DNA of 64,000 bases, from the NCBI GenBank assembly GCA_020186115.1, contig WSYJ01000178.1, positions 496,001-560,000 on the forward strand. The letters run 5' to 3'. The stretch comes from Histomonas meleagridis (Eukaryota > Parabasalia > Tritrichomonadida > Dientamoebidae). The position numbers and the translations under genes were made by a program. The notes beneath the pieces were generated by a model that had not been told where the DNA came from, searched no databases, and saw only the letters and a program-made list of their open reading frames with translations. Positions 40,062 to 49,906 of this stretch are shown piece after piece (the first letter of the stretch is position 1; each line of letters opens with the position of its first letter).

Positions 40062-42977
40062 TTATTTAAATGCATAAGCGACCGAACTCAAACACATTCT
40101 CATATGCATCATAAGGTTATCGATCACTTCCACGAATTTCGTCGTGTTGTTACTATCGAACATTTCCTTACACGCTGCGACGAAACCATTAAATTCGTTC
40201 CAAAACATTTCTCTTTTTTCCACTATCACTGCGTTTTCGATTTTATTTTTAATTTCCTGTACACAAATTGGGAAATACCTCAAAATTTCCATCAGACAAA
40301 ACTTTAGTTCAGTTGTATTTCCATTTAAGTTTAGAATCAAGTCGAACAAAGTGAATGTAATAGTGAACAACATTTTATTTTCAGCCGAAATTTTTTTATT
40401 TCTAATTTGATACATTAATGTATTTATTGCTTTTTCTTGTGTTTTATTATTTAATGATTTCAATCCTACATCGATTATTATGAAACTTAACTCATTACAA
40501 TTAACTTTACAAACAGTATTAAAGTGTCTTATACAGAAACATAAATTTAAGTTTTGAAGAATTAATTCAACTTTCGGATAAAACTTAATTTCATTTATCG
40601 GAATGACAGTAGTAATACATTTAACAAATGATACAATTAATCTTTCTAATGAATCGTCGTTAAATATTTCGATTGCATTAAATGGTACATAATTCGATGC
40701 AACAATGTAATATATAATGTTCAAACAATAATTAATGAATTTTATGTTTTGTTGATTATCCAATCGAATTTGATCACTTAAATTATCCAAAAGTTTTGTG
40801 ATCAAATCAACGGAATAATGGAATAACATTAATCCATTAATCGAATGATGATCAAAACATTTATTAATTAATTCATTCTTTAACATTACAATCCACATCT
40901 TTAATAATGAATTAACTACAAATGAAATTTGTATAATATGTGGAATAACTTCAATAAGTTTTGCTAAATGGTTATTAAAGACATAATTAAAAATCGTTTT
41001 ATATTCATCAATAGTTTTACATGCTTCAAAAAAGCCAGTAAAGTCTCGAAGAAAACACCATAAATTAGTGTGATTCTCAATGATGTTATCATACGTATGT
41101 AAATATTGCTTACATAATACTTTCATGTCCCTAAATAAGATTGAACTTAATGACTTATGAAAGATTACACGACTTCGTGAATGCTCAAAACTTTGTAAAA
41201 ATGGAAATGGCTTTTCAACTCGTATTTGAATAAGTTGTTGTACTGTCGGAAGCTTAATAACATATGTAAAAAATGTGGATTTAGGATCAAATAATGTGGT
41301 TAATGCTTTTGATGATTCATATATTAAATTAGGTTGTGTAATATTATAAAATAAATTCCATAATGAATTAAATAAAAAATTTAATAGTTCCATAATCGAT
41401 GGAATACCTGTTGTTTCACTTAATTGATAATATACTTTGTTAGAAATGGTCGAACTCTCTGATAAATATTTACATTTAGAAAAATGTCGTAAAAATAATA
41501 TAAATGAATTAATAATATATTCTTCTGATAAATGATCTTTATATACATTGATAACCGTCGTGTAAAGCTGTGAAATTGAATTGACTATTTTATTCGCATC
41601 GGCTTCATTTGATGTTTTAATTGGAATATTTGTAGAAATGATGATGCTTAATAATAAGTTACATAGAAATGATACTTGTAATGATGCATAATGTTCTGAG
41701 ATACGTTCAAAATATGGTAGAATAGATGTGTTGAGGATTTCAGGTAACATTGTTTTTGATATTCCTCGAATTGGTATAAAAACTTGAGGAATACTTGATG
41801 AAAGTAAACCAAAATTTTCAATAGCAGTTTCTTGATCATCGATTAATGCGTTAAATGAAGCATCAACAAATGCTTGAATTATTGTTAATTGATAAAAACA
41901 GATATCAACATCACCAATATCAGAATAAGTTTCCCAAAATAATAATAAGTTATAGATACCGTTTAAATCCGTTAATATGTGTTCACTTTTTAAATAATTC
42001 ATTGTAAAATCAAAAGCTCCTTTAGCAAATTGTTGGAATGGAAATGGAATTCCATTCCCTACAAAATTAATATCAATATTTTTTTTTAAGCAATATAAAA
42101 AACCTGTGAATTGATGAAATGAACTTGTATTAACAAAATTAAAAAATGTAAAATTTACAAGTGTTTGTAAATATTTAATATATATTTCAGTTGGAACAAC
42201 TTGATTATTTGCTGTAAGAGTTAACGTTAATATTTCAATACATTTTTCTGGATAATGTTGTTGTGAAACATTTATGATTAAATTTGCTGTCTCCTCACAA
42301 AGTATCATTTTTGCATAAGAAGGATGAATTTCTGTACTTAAACGAGTAATATCTTCGTTTTTTTCATTTTTTTTGGGATTAAATTCAAGCATTGTTTCAA
42401 TCGCTTGAAGAGCAAAAAAAACGGTTTTCTGATCGTTCATGGAATTGGAAAGTGAAGTGAACGAGTAATGAAAAAGTGGCGAAAGATAATTTTCTTGGAA
42501 AGAAGCAATTTTATTTTTGTTCATTGAATCTGTTATTTCTGTAATGCATGCTAATAATGCATGGCTAGGTGGAATACTTTTTACCTTTTCAATAAAACCA
42601 TCAAATATAAATTGGAATCTTGAATCTAAATTCCAACCTTTGGAAAAAACAATACCAAATAATTTTGAATATAAAGAAAGAAGAGTGTCATTGGAAATAA
42701 TAAGTAGATTTTGATTAAAAACTAAATCTGAATACCATTGAACAAATTCGATTTGAGAGTCGAATGCCCATGCATCAAAAGACCTGCCAACATGGAACTG
42801 AAGAACTTGAATTGCATAAAAACCTGCATAAAATGGGACATTCGGATAATCTAAAAGAAATTTTGAATGGTCAATATATGAAGGTTCTTCCATCCATTTT
42901 TCGAGTTCGTTATGTTGACCATTGAAGACATCTTTTGCCAAGATATTGATTTTATCAATTTCTTCTTGGTTCAACAT
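40062..42977 (-). CDS. Exportin-7 (RanBP16)-like karyopherin
   Basis: Starting at ATG 42977 (MLNQEEIDKINILAKDVF) the protein has 971 residues. The ten-codon extension upstream begins with TTG and is excluded. Successive helices of HEAT/ARM type include YSKLFGIVFSKGWNLDSRF and ACITEITDSMN, which resemble the N-terminal third of exportin-7 and exportin-4. These bind RanGTP and export or shuttle proteins. Length agrees with exportin-7 (about 1090). The Ran-binding residues cannot be placed by eye. The TCACATTTCGTCACAATG upstream fits the initiator pattern. The stop is TAAA. Confidence 0.55.
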   Translation of the reverse strand: MLNQEEIDKINILAKDVFNGQHNELEKWMEEPSYIDHSKFLLDYPNVPFYAGFYAIQVLQFHVGRSFDAWAFDSQIEFVQWYSDLVFNQNLLIISNDTLLSLYSKLFGIVFSKGWNLDSRFQFIFDGFIEKVKSIPPSHALLACITEITDSMNKNKIASFQENYLSPLFHYSFTSLSNSMNDQKTVFFALQAIETMLEFNPKKNEKNEDITRLSTEIHPSYAKMILCEETANLIINVSQQHYPEKCIEILTLTLTANNQVVPTEIYIKYLQTLVNFTFFNFVNTSSFHQFTGFLYCLKKNIDINFVGNGIPFPFQQFAKGAFDFTMNYLKSEHILTDLNGIYNLLLFWETYSDIGDVDICFYQLTIIQAFVDASFNALIDDQETAIENFGLLSSSIPQVFIPIRGISKTMLPEILNTSILPYFERISEHYASLQVSFLCNLLLSIIISTNIPIKTSNEADANKIVNSISQLYTTVINVYKDHLSEEYIINSFILFLRHFSKCKYLSESSTISNKVYYQLSETTGIPSIMELLNFLFNSLWNLFYNITQPNLIYESSKALTTLFDPKSTFFTYVIKLPTVQQLIQIRVEKPFPFLQSFEHSRSRVIFHKSLSSILFRDMKVLCKQYLHTYDNIIENHTNLWCFLRDFTGFFEACKTIDEYKTIFNYVFNNHLAKLIEVIPHIIQISFVVNSLLKMWIVMLKNELINKCFDHHSINGLMLFHYSVDLITKLLDNLSDQIRLDNQQNIKFINYCLNIIYYIVASNYVPFNAIEIFNDDSLERLIVSFVKCITTVIPINEIKFYPKVELILQNLNLCFCIRHFNTVCKVNCNELSFIIIDVGLKSLNNKTQEKAINTLMYQIRNKKISAENKMLFTITFTLFDLILNLNGNTTELKFCLMEILRYFPICVQEIKNKIENAVIVEKREMFWNEFNGFVAACKEMFDSNNTTKFVEVIDNLMMHMRMCLSSVAYAFK

Positions 42978-43411
42978 TGTGACGAAATGTGATGTGAAAA
43001 TCAACAAGAAAAGTTTCTTTAAACAGAGTTTTTCCCATAGTACTTATATTTTATCTTGTTAAAGCCGAACCAATTTTATTTTTCTTTCGTCACTTTCTTA
43101 TCTATTGAGCAATTTTAGTAGGAAAATATGTGGATATTTGCTCCCAATTTTATATTTTTTTTTTATTTAATTGCCAAGACGAAATAGCATATTGATTCCT
43201 TCCTGGGTCCTTTTTAATGCGAATACAGTTGTAGCAAGTGTTTTATTTTTTAACATGATGCCACGTGGCAGTTGGAAAAATGCAAACGGCATTCACAGAA
43301 AAATCAATACTTTATCCAAATCTGAGCAACCGAAAAATGAACACCCAATTCAGATATTTACAATAAATTTCAAATGTTTATTTTATTATATGCCATATTT
43401 CAAAAAAATTC
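42978..43411. other. Intergenic, divergent promoter region
   Basis: Between the exportin-like gene and the Ubl-UBA gene, which point away from each other. AACGG occurs at 43285-43289, more than 120 bases before the nearest start. The 85-codon frame at 43171 begins with TTG and is not called. Confidence 0.4.
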
Positions 43412-44476
43412 ATGAAAATCAGAATTGATGATCTTCAAGGATTTACCATAACACTAGAACTTGTAAAACCTACAACCATCCAATATATTAGACGTATGCT
43501 TTTAGAAAAAAACTTTGAATCCCAAGGATTTGATTTTTTTCATAATAAAGTTCGACTAAACGAAAACGAAAGCATATGGAGTAACTATGGAGAAAATCCT
43601 TTGTTTGTTTTGCTTCAAAAAAATATCACTCAATCTTATCTTCAATTCCCACTTAGACCATCAAAGTATCATTTTATCGATTCAAAGTATCAAATTTTCT
43701 ACAGACACATAAGCGAACCTGTAAGTCCTCAACAAAGAGGCCTCCATGCTTTACATGAACTTCTTCAAAGAAACCCAATCCAACCCAATCCTCGTACGTT
43801 TATGGGTATCTTTCACCATCTCATTGCTGATGCTAGTGATGATGATAATGATGAATCATATTCAAGCCAATCTGTTTCATTGTCGGATTCTGATGAAGAT
43901 TTTTCAGAAGATGATGATAGCCGCATTCGCTTGCCAGTCGGGAACTTTGGCTTTTTGGTTAACAGGCCTGACCCATTTTTACGTCCAACAACAAGTTTCA
44001 CATTTCCTACAAACAATAATTTCACAGGAAGTACATTCATTACTTTTACGCCCAGGAGCGATCAAAATCAATTGGGTATTGGCTCTAGTACATTTATCCC
44101 AAGGAGACTTCCAAGTAGCTATGATCATCATGCCTTTGGGGTGCCCCGTTTTGACGATCAAGAACCACCACAACGGTTTAATTGGGGTGCCCGACCTGAT
44201 AGCAACATTGGTTCTATTTTAATACCTCCAAATCCTCATATCAATTTCTCCACTCCTGAAAGTGAACAGCGCAATGAAGAAAACCATCATACGAGTGACT
44301 TTATTCCTCATGATGAAAGTAGTATAAGCTTAAGCGAAGAAGAAAATCGAATTATTGAACGACTTATGACGCTTCATCCAAACTTGGATAGATTTTATAT
44401 CATACAAGTGTTTGAAGCATGTGATAGGGATGAAGCCCAGACTAATAATTGTTTAATATCAATGCACGGCCAATAA
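43412..44476 (+). CDS. Ubl-UBA shuttle-like protein
   Basis: The 354-residue protein has a divergent ubiquitin-like N-terminus (about 1-75, IRIDDLQGFTITLELVKPTT), an acidic Asp/Glu/Ser-rich middle (about 142-170) and a Pro/Phe/Asn-rich stretch. At about 313-354 it has a UBA-type three-helix end (SLSEEENRIIERLMTLHP then FYIIQVFEACDRDEAQTNNCL). Such architecture belongs to Rad23/Dsk2-like ubiquitin receptors or ubiquitin ligase cofactors. The central part matches no family that I know. Promoter is short (TTCATGAAA). It is one of three Ubl proteins in the window. Confidence 0.6.
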   Translation: MKIRIDDLQGFTITLELVKPTTIQYIRRMLLEKNFESQGFDFFHNKVRLNENESIWSNYGENPLFVLLQKNITQSYLQFPLRPSKYHFIDSKYQIFYRHISEPVSPQQRGLHALHELLQRNPIQPNPRTFMGIFHHLIADASDDDNDESYSSQSVSLSDSDEDFSEDDDSRIRLPVGNFGFLVNRPDPFLRPTTSFTFPTNNNFTGSTFITFTPRSDQNQLGIGSSTFIPRRLPSSYDHHAFGVPRFDDQEPPQRFNWGARPDSNIGSILIPPNPHINFSTPESEQRNEENHHTSDFIPHDESSISLSEEENRIIERLMTLHPNLDRFYIIQVFEACDRDEAQTNNCLISMHGQ

Positions 44477-44961
44477 TAATAATAATAAATTATATATATA
44501 ATATTATTATTTTGGAATTTAATTATTGAAAAATAAGGGAAATTCAGATTTAAGTTATTCATTTTATTATAAAATATTAATAGAGTTAATCAAATTTTCT
44601 TATAATCAATTACTAAACTTTTGCTTTCAAAAGTATTTAAAAAGATATCATCTCTATAAAACTTATATTCTTTAAAATGATTTCATTGTAATATTCCTGA
44701 ATTATTCATATTTGATTATCATGATCCAAAAGTTACTATGCGTTTGCAATTTAATATATTAAGTGAACTCCCAATTATTTTGATATGATATGTTGTTGTG
44801 AAAAAGAAATAAGATTATAACTTATAAAAAACAAAAATCATCATTTAGTTAAAAGAAAAAAAAAATTGCAAAATTGGAAAATTATTTAGAACATAATTAT
44901 GAAAACATAACAATAAATTTCAACAATATATATTTACACACAAAATTTTTTAAAATTGGAA
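44477..44961. other. Intergenic, convergent 3' ends
   Basis: The Ubl-UBA and ZNHIT2 genes converge here. The DNA is AT-rich with a TAATAATAATAAA run just after the Ubl-UBA stop. No gene. Confidence 0.5.
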
Positions 44962-45804
44962 TTATGAAGCAAATATTTCTTTGTTACGCACGTCAAACAG
45001 AAGAGCGTTGAGAGATGTATAAAACTGGTGAACATCATTTCGAAGTTTTTCGAGTTGAACTGAATTTAGAGATTGTGACCATGCAAAGAAAAATTGCAAT
45101 TTCCGCATCGCTTGTACCTCATTGGCTTCTCTGGTGATTGCTATGCTCTCGGAGAGCGCACGAAACACGTGGGACTGCGTTGTGAGACACATTTCTACAT
45201 CATGAACAACTTCAACTTGCCATTGGTACGCAACGAATATATCCGGACGCCTTGTCTGCTCAATGCAATTTTTGAGCGCGGATTTAACTGATTCGAGATG
45301 AACGGTCGTGGTTGATAATACTGTCGAGATTGTTAAAATAACATCACAAGCACCATCAAAGTCAAAAGAAACATCGCCATTGTAAAGGCGCATAGTATAA
45401 CAATAGCTATATAGAATATCAACAAGATGAAATGGCAAAAGTGGTGATACACGTGGTGGTGGTGGACTTTCTGGTTTTGGAGCATTCACTATTACATTGT
45501 CTTCCCACCATGCAGTCCATGGTTCAACTTCTGTATTAATTGGTATATGATCAGGATCATTATTTTCAGCATTTTCTAATGTGCGTACCATCCTAATCCT
45601 TGACTCAGGAGAAACTTTGGGTGCAGGGATTGACTTAAGAGTATCTTGTGAAAAATTATTGACACAAATAGAATTGTGCTTTCGAAAACATTGAATCGTA
45701 CAATACACAACACCACATCGCGGGCATCTATAGTTTGCTTTTGCATTGTTGCATATTTCGCAATTACCTGTAATTTCGCTTGCCCAAACTTCCTTTTCTC
45801 CCAT
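44962..45804 (-). CDS. ZNHIT2: HIT-zinc-finger protein, ZNHIT2-like
   Basis: The 280-residue protein begins with a zf-HIT motif: CEIC, CPRC, YCTIQCFRKH and a final Cys (residues about 15-48) provide seven Cys and one His ligand. After a linker comes EPWTAWWE, the short WxxWW signature of ZNHIT2, then a helical C-terminal domain. ZNHIT2 works with the R2TP chaperone in assembling U5 snRNP and other complexes; that role is inferred from the family. The ATG at 45804 gives MGEKEVWASE. The Inr is weak. The symbol is given by family resemblance only. Confidence 0.65.
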   Translation of the reverse strand: MGEKEVWASEITGNCEICNNAKANYRCPRCGVVYCTIQCFRKHNSICVNNFSQDTLKSIPAPKVSPESRIRMVRTLENAENNDPDHIPINTEVEPWTAWWEDNVIVNAPKPESPPPPRVSPLLPFHLVDILYSYCYTMRLYNGDVSFDFDGACDVILTISTVLSTTTVHLESVKSALKNCIEQTRRPDIFVAYQWQVEVVHDVEMCLTTQSHVFRALSESIAITREANEVQAMRKLQFFFAWSQSLNSVQLEKLRNDVHQFYTSLNALLFDVRNKEIFAS

Positions 45805-45948
45805 TGTCTTATTTATTTTAATATAATTATTAAATTTTTGAGAATAAATAATTTGACATTTTTAAAATTAATAATTTATAATTATGGTGAATTTTTTATT
45901 TGATTTTTTCGAATAAAAAAAATCATTTCCTTATAAGGTCACTTTATT

Positions 45949-46971
45949 TTATTTAAATGAAGGAACATACTTTGGAACCGAACAGCCACGCTCTTGGATA
46001 TTACAAGATGCACAATAATTTCCAGCTTCAATACATTTTTGAAGAGGAGCTCCTTTAACGAAATATGCCAAGAAGCCTCCTGCAAATGAATCGCCAGCAC
46101 CATTCGTATCAACAATTTTATCAGATGGGATTGAAACAGTTTCAACTTCAATAGGCTTTGAGCCACTTTCGCAGCCAATAGTAGGCAATTTACCCATTGT
46201 TGCGATGATAATTCTCTTGGTTTTTGGATTGCCTAAGTTCGATAATTGTTCAATAACTTCTTTGATATCAACAGAATCGGATGTGATTAGCTTTAACTTC
46301 TTAGCAAGACAAATGATTTCAGTATTATTTCCAAAAACAATACTTGAAACCCTAAATAACTCACGAAGTGATGGCCATGCTTCCGAATCAATAGCTGTTG
46401 GTGACGAAAGGCTGATAGCAAGTGGAATATTCCGGCTACGACACTCCGATGCAACAGCTAAGCCTGTGCGATCTGAAGAACGTAAGAAAAATGTACTTAG
46501 TAAAACAACTTTTGCCTTATCAAAAGCTGCCATTACATCTGGATTATCCCAGCGTTCAAAGTCAAATTGGCCTGCTGCAGCAACAGATGCAACAATTGAA
46601 CGATTTCCATTGCATACTAAAATTGCACTACAACCTGTAAATTGTCCTTCAATGATTTGGTAAAGACATTGTACACCATGTTTTTCCATGATTTTTCGAA
46701 GAACTTCTTGATTGGAATCATTTCCAACACCTCCTACTATTGCTGTTTCTCCTTCATTTTGCATCATCCATTGACTCATGACGAGGGTGTTTTGGCAAGC
46801 ACCACCACATGTCATGAAAGAATCCTTGTTATTAACAATTTCATCAATTAATGGCTGATAACGTGAATCAGCCAAAATAGCATCATCGTTCTTTAAACCC
46901 CATTTCTTTAAATAAGGTTCTTCAACTTCTACTGTGGCATCAATTAGAGGATTACAGAATGCTAAGATCAT
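45949..46971 (-). CDS. Adenosine kinase (PfkB family)
   Basis: The 340-residue protein shows both PfkB signatures: a glycine-rich GGACQNTLVMSQWMM with VGGVGND, and the C-terminal catalytic NGAGDSFAGGFLAYF at about 290 with the base Asp of GAGD. The N-terminus FCNPLIDA and the length match eukaryotic adenosine kinases. It phosphorylates adenosine to AMP. Trichomonads cannot make purines and depend on salvage, which makes this a core step. TTTCATATTT precedes the ATG at 46971, and the stop is TAAAA. Confidence 0.9.
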   Translation of the reverse strand: MILAFCNPLIDATVEVEEPYLKKWGLKNDDAILADSRYQPLIDEIVNNKDSFMTCGGACQNTLVMSQWMMQNEGETAIVGGVGNDSNQEVLRKIMEKHGVQCLYQIIEGQFTGCSAILVCNGNRSIVASVAAAGQFDFERWDNPDVMAAFDKAKVVLLSTFFLRSSDRTGLAVASECRSRNIPLAISLSSPTAIDSEAWPSLRELFRVSSIVFGNNTEIICLAKKLKLITSDSVDIKEVIEQLSNLGNPKTKRIIIATMGKLPTIGCESGSKPIEVETVSIPSDKIVDTNGAGDSFAGGFLAYFVKGAPLQKCIEAGNYCASCNIQERGCSVPKYVPSFK

Positions 46972-47552
46972 TTGAAAAAAATATGAAATTTAATTTCAAA
47001 GTCAGTTTGGCCGACCTTTTGATTATCGGTTTTATTTGAAAATTGAATCAAATCGGTTGCCAAAAATCACGACTTTTCCACAAAGTTAAAAATTTTGTCA
47101 TGAATCTCATTCTTGTGGGATAATTACAAGCAATAAAATTCAAGGGACATTTCATCTTTCCCTTTTGCATTTTTGTTATTTGATATAGGGTGAAATATAT
47201 CAGGAATTCTTCATTAAATTTTTTTATTTAAAATAAGAAATATCGTTTTAAATCATTAAAATATCCTTTAAAAACGCACGAAAGGTGTTCTTTATTAGTG
47301 TGTAAAAAAAATAGATTTTTTTAAATTGAATATGTTCCTTTTTTTATGATAGCTTTCATAACAAAAATGTAAATGAACAGGTTAAAATAGTCATTACATA
47401 TCCTATTATGTTATTTTAGATTCTTCGATGATCAAAACTTTTGTTGGTTTTTGTTGGCATAAACGAACGAAATTTTTGTAAATATTTCTTCAGAATTTCT
47501 CTCAAATTTTGCGTACCAAAAACGTTAAATTGACTACAAATTGGTCTCATTG
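46972..47552. other. Divergent intergenic region, ADK and PIAS genes
   Basis: AACGTTAAATT at 47521-47531 lies near the PIAS start, and ATCGGTT-type elements at about 47025 and 47050. No gene seen. Confidence 0.45.
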
Positions 47553-48932
47553 ATGTTTCGTGTTTCCTCACCTCAACAAGTTAATCAAGGAGGAACACCT
47601 TTTTTAGCTCCAGGACAAGGTATGACCTTTCGACCATCAACACCGAATTCCGATGTTGCAACTCCAACTAATTTAAATAATTTCCCACCACAATTAACAG
47701 TACAAGACATTCAGCGGAAACGTCGAGCAGCTCAGTTTGAAGTGGAACCAACAGGTTCTCCATTTTTAAAACCAAACCAAAATATTTCACAAAAAAAATC
47801 TTTCTTCAGACTTCATGACATTAATGGTCCTGATTCTCGGAACATGAGTAATATATTTACAAAAATATCAACTTATCCACCAAATGTCCATGCACAAATA
47901 GCCAAAATTTTCAATGTCAATCCACCAACTTTAGAAGGCCTTTATCGATTTCTCAGCTCTGTTCCACCCAATGACCAGAACGCCATTGCTAGTATTTCTA
48001 TTGCAATAGATTCAGTTTTGAAACAACAACAATTTAACAGTATGTACCCACAGCCGCCACCACCTCCTAATTCTGCTCCAGGGTGGACACCTCCAGCTCC
48101 TCGACTTGGTCCAGTTTTTTCATATGATTTTGTTGATGTTCGTTATTGTCATTGTGAAGAAGAAAACATGATTTTCAAGAAGCCCATTGCCATTGGTCTA
48201 GCTGATTTTAACTTAAGCTTTCAAGTTCCTCCACTTTCACCAGATTTCCATGTTGTTATTCAATCATTCATTGTTGGCGTTGCACCAGCAATAGTTCGTT
48301 GGCCACCTTCTTTCTCCATCTACGTCAATGGTCAACAAGTCAAAGCGCCCGGACTTTTCAACTTTCCGTTGATTGACACTTTTGAATTTGGCGCCAATTC
48401 TATCGTTCACATCAACTGCCAGAAAGAAAGCGAGCCATTTGCACTCCTAATTAGGGTTGCCAAGTATCAATCCTTCAATAGTATTGTTGCACAAATACAG
48501 ATGAACAATACTGACCAAAGTGTATTCAATCCTCGAAATGTCAGTTTAATATGTCCACTCACAGGGAAACTTATGAAGTATCCAGGGAAAGGTATAAACT
48601 GTGCACATCCGCAATGCTTCGATTTAAAGGAATATATGAAGCGAGCAACAATTATAAGAAATTGGGTTTGTCCTATTTGTCGACACGCAACTACATTACA
48701 ACAATTGGTGTTCTCACAACAGACGTACGAAATGATTAAGGCAGCACAGTCACCAAACGTGCAAATGATGGTCCAACAACAGCCACCGCAACCGGAAACT
48801 GAGGTAAAAGAAGAAAACCAGCAGCAACAGGAGGAATTCGACTTTGGGCAGAATATGGACGCTTTTGCGGGTACAGAAGTGATGGGAGATGGCGGAAAAT
48901 TCGATGTGTTCGAAGACTATTTGGATATGTGA
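47553..48932 (+). CDS. PIAS/Siz-type SUMO E3 ligase (SP-RING)
   Basis: The start is set to ATG 47553 (MFRVSSPQQ), because the four codons before it begin with TTG; this gives 459 residues. The SP-RING is plain at about 335-385: CPLTGKLMKYPGKGINC, HPQCFDL and NWVCPICRH give the C-x-H-x2-C and C-x2-C zinc ligands. A PINIT-like beta domain precedes it (about 195-320), and a Gln/Glu-rich tail follows. The family attaches SUMO to nuclear proteins with Ubc9. No SAP domain is seen at the N-terminus. TCTCATTG precedes the ATG. Confidence 0.85.
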   Translation: MFRVSSPQQVNQGGTPFLAPGQGMTFRPSTPNSDVATPTNLNNFPPQLTVQDIQRKRRAAQFEVEPTGSPFLKPNQNISQKKSFFRLHDINGPDSRNMSNIFTKISTYPPNVHAQIAKIFNVNPPTLEGLYRFLSSVPPNDQNAIASISIAIDSVLKQQQFNSMYPQPPPPPNSAPGWTPPAPRLGPVFSYDFVDVRYCHCEEENMIFKKPIAIGLADFNLSFQVPPLSPDFHVVIQSFIVGVAPAIVRWPPSFSIYVNGQQVKAPGLFNFPLIDTFEFGANSIVHINCQKESEPFALLIRVAKYQSFNSIVAQIQMNNTDQSVFNPRNVSLICPLTGKLMKYPGKGINCAHPQCFDLKEYMKRATIIRNWVCPICRHATTLQQLVFSQQTYEMIKAAQSPNVQMMVQQQPPQPETEVKEENQQQQEEFDFGQNMDAFAGTEVMGDGGKFDVFEDYLDM

Positions 48933-49002
48933 TTAAATGTTTTTTGTTCTTATTTGTTACTTACTATGGAAATGCGATTGAGTTCAACTTTTGTGTTATA
49001 AA

Positions 49003-49230
49003 ATGGATTTTTTGGATCAATTATCAAATTTCATTTTATCTTTTTCTTTAATTTCATTGATTTTAGTAAAGTTATTGTTCGGCTCAAAAATTTGTTCAAA
49101 AATAAATTTTTTTAGCTTTGGTGCAAATATTGATTTGCAACCAAAATTTAATGACGCCGATTTCAAAGCCATCGAACCACCCTCTTCAAGTGTCTCATTT
49201 TCCGCAAATGTTCCCTGGAAAAGATTTTAA
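49003..49230 (+). CDS. Small single-pass membrane protein, unidentified
   Basis: From ATG 49003 there are 75 residues: a short acidic start, a membrane helix (NFILSFSLISLILVKLLFG, about 8-26), then a hydrophilic segment rich in Ser, Pro and Phe. The frame fills most of a tight gap after the PIAS gene and before uL5, with TTTTGTGTTATAAAATG upstream. No family recognised. It could be an ER or Golgi subunit. Confidence is limited because 75 codons can arise by chance. Confidence 0.45.
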   Translation: MDFLDQLSNFILSFSLISLILVKLLFGSKICSKINFFSFGANIDLQPKFNDADFKAIEPPSSSVSFSANVPWKRF

Positions 49231-49311
49231 GAAACTTCGGAATTATTAAAAGTATCAACACCAATAACACAAATTTTGAGCTAAAAAAATATTCGAAATC
49301 ATTTTTGTGCT

Positions 49312-49830
49312 TTATTTAAGGAGTGTGCCTTGGAATTTTTGAATGTACCATTCCTTAGCTTCTTCCTTAGTAACCCTCTGTTTTGGACCAATCCTTGAGC
49401 GGCAGTGCTTCCTTTTGGCAACACGTGCTCCAGGGCGTTCAAGAACAACATAGAGATCCATACCATGGATACCAATATCACGATCGTACTTAAGACCAAG
49501 ATCAATATGTTCCTTGATACCGAAGCCAAAGTTACCTGTGCTTGAAAAGCAATGTGAGCTGATTTCAAAATCATGAACTTGAAGAGCATCATTCAAGATC
49601 TTAAGTGCATTTTGACCACGAACTGTAACATAAGCAGCAATCTTATCATTACGACGAACACCAAACTTTGGAATTGTACGGTGTGAGCGTGCAAGCATTG
49701 CCTTTTGTTTTGTTAATTGTTCGATAACGCGTGATGCACGTGTAACTTGATCACCAACTGAACCTGGGTTAATGTTGATGCAAAGTTTTGAAACGCGGAT
49801 TTCATTAAGCTTATTTTGTTTCTGGGCCAT
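49312..49830 (-). CDS. RPL11: 60S ribosomal protein uL5 (L11)
   Basis: Taking ATG 49830 (MAQKQNKLNEIRVSKLCIN), the protein has 172 residues. The seven upstream codons begin with TTG and are excluded. The sequence is plainly uL5: NINPGSVGDQVTRASRVIE, KFGVRRNDKIAAYVTVRG and GIHGMDLYVVLERPGARVA are diagnostic. It joins 5S rRNA and uL18 in the central protuberance of the large subunit. The stop is TAA followed by A. The gene shares a 76-base divergent promoter with the DUF3447/ankyrin gene, containing AACGGG. Confidence 0.97.
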   Translation of the reverse strand: MAQKQNKLNEIRVSKLCININPGSVGDQVTRASRVIEQLTKQKAMLARSHRTIPKFGVRRNDKIAAYVTVRGQNALKILNDALQVHDFEISSHCFSSTGNFGFGIKEHIDLGLKYDRDIGIHGMDLYVVLERPGARVAKRKHCRSRIGPKQRVTKEEAKEWYIQKFQGTLLK

Positions 49831-49886
49831 TTTGTTAAAAGGCCAACACAAACCGAAAAAGTGTCAAGTATAAAGTTTGCAAAATA

Positions 49887-49892
49887 AACGGG
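49887..49892. promoter_or_regulatory. AACGGG element in a shared divergent promoter
   Basis: Lies between the uL5 start (49830) and the DUF3447/ankyrin start (49907). Only 76 bases separate the two ATGs. It could serve either gene. Confidence 0.4.
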
Positions 49893-49906
49893 TTTCTTAA
49901 TGTCTG

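Noticed and set aside
39702-40307. Small plus-strand ORFs near 39.7-40.3 kb
   Set aside because: The first begins with GTG; the second overlaps the 3' end of the exportin-like gene in antisense. Neither shows coding character.
42978-43007. Ten-codon N-terminal extension of the exportin-like gene
   Set aside because: It begins with TTG and has no ATG. MLNQEEID at 42977 is the first ATG.
47541-47552. Extended N-terminus of the PIAS gene
   Set aside because: The extension begins with TTG. The first ATG at 47553 follows an initiator-like TCTCATTG.
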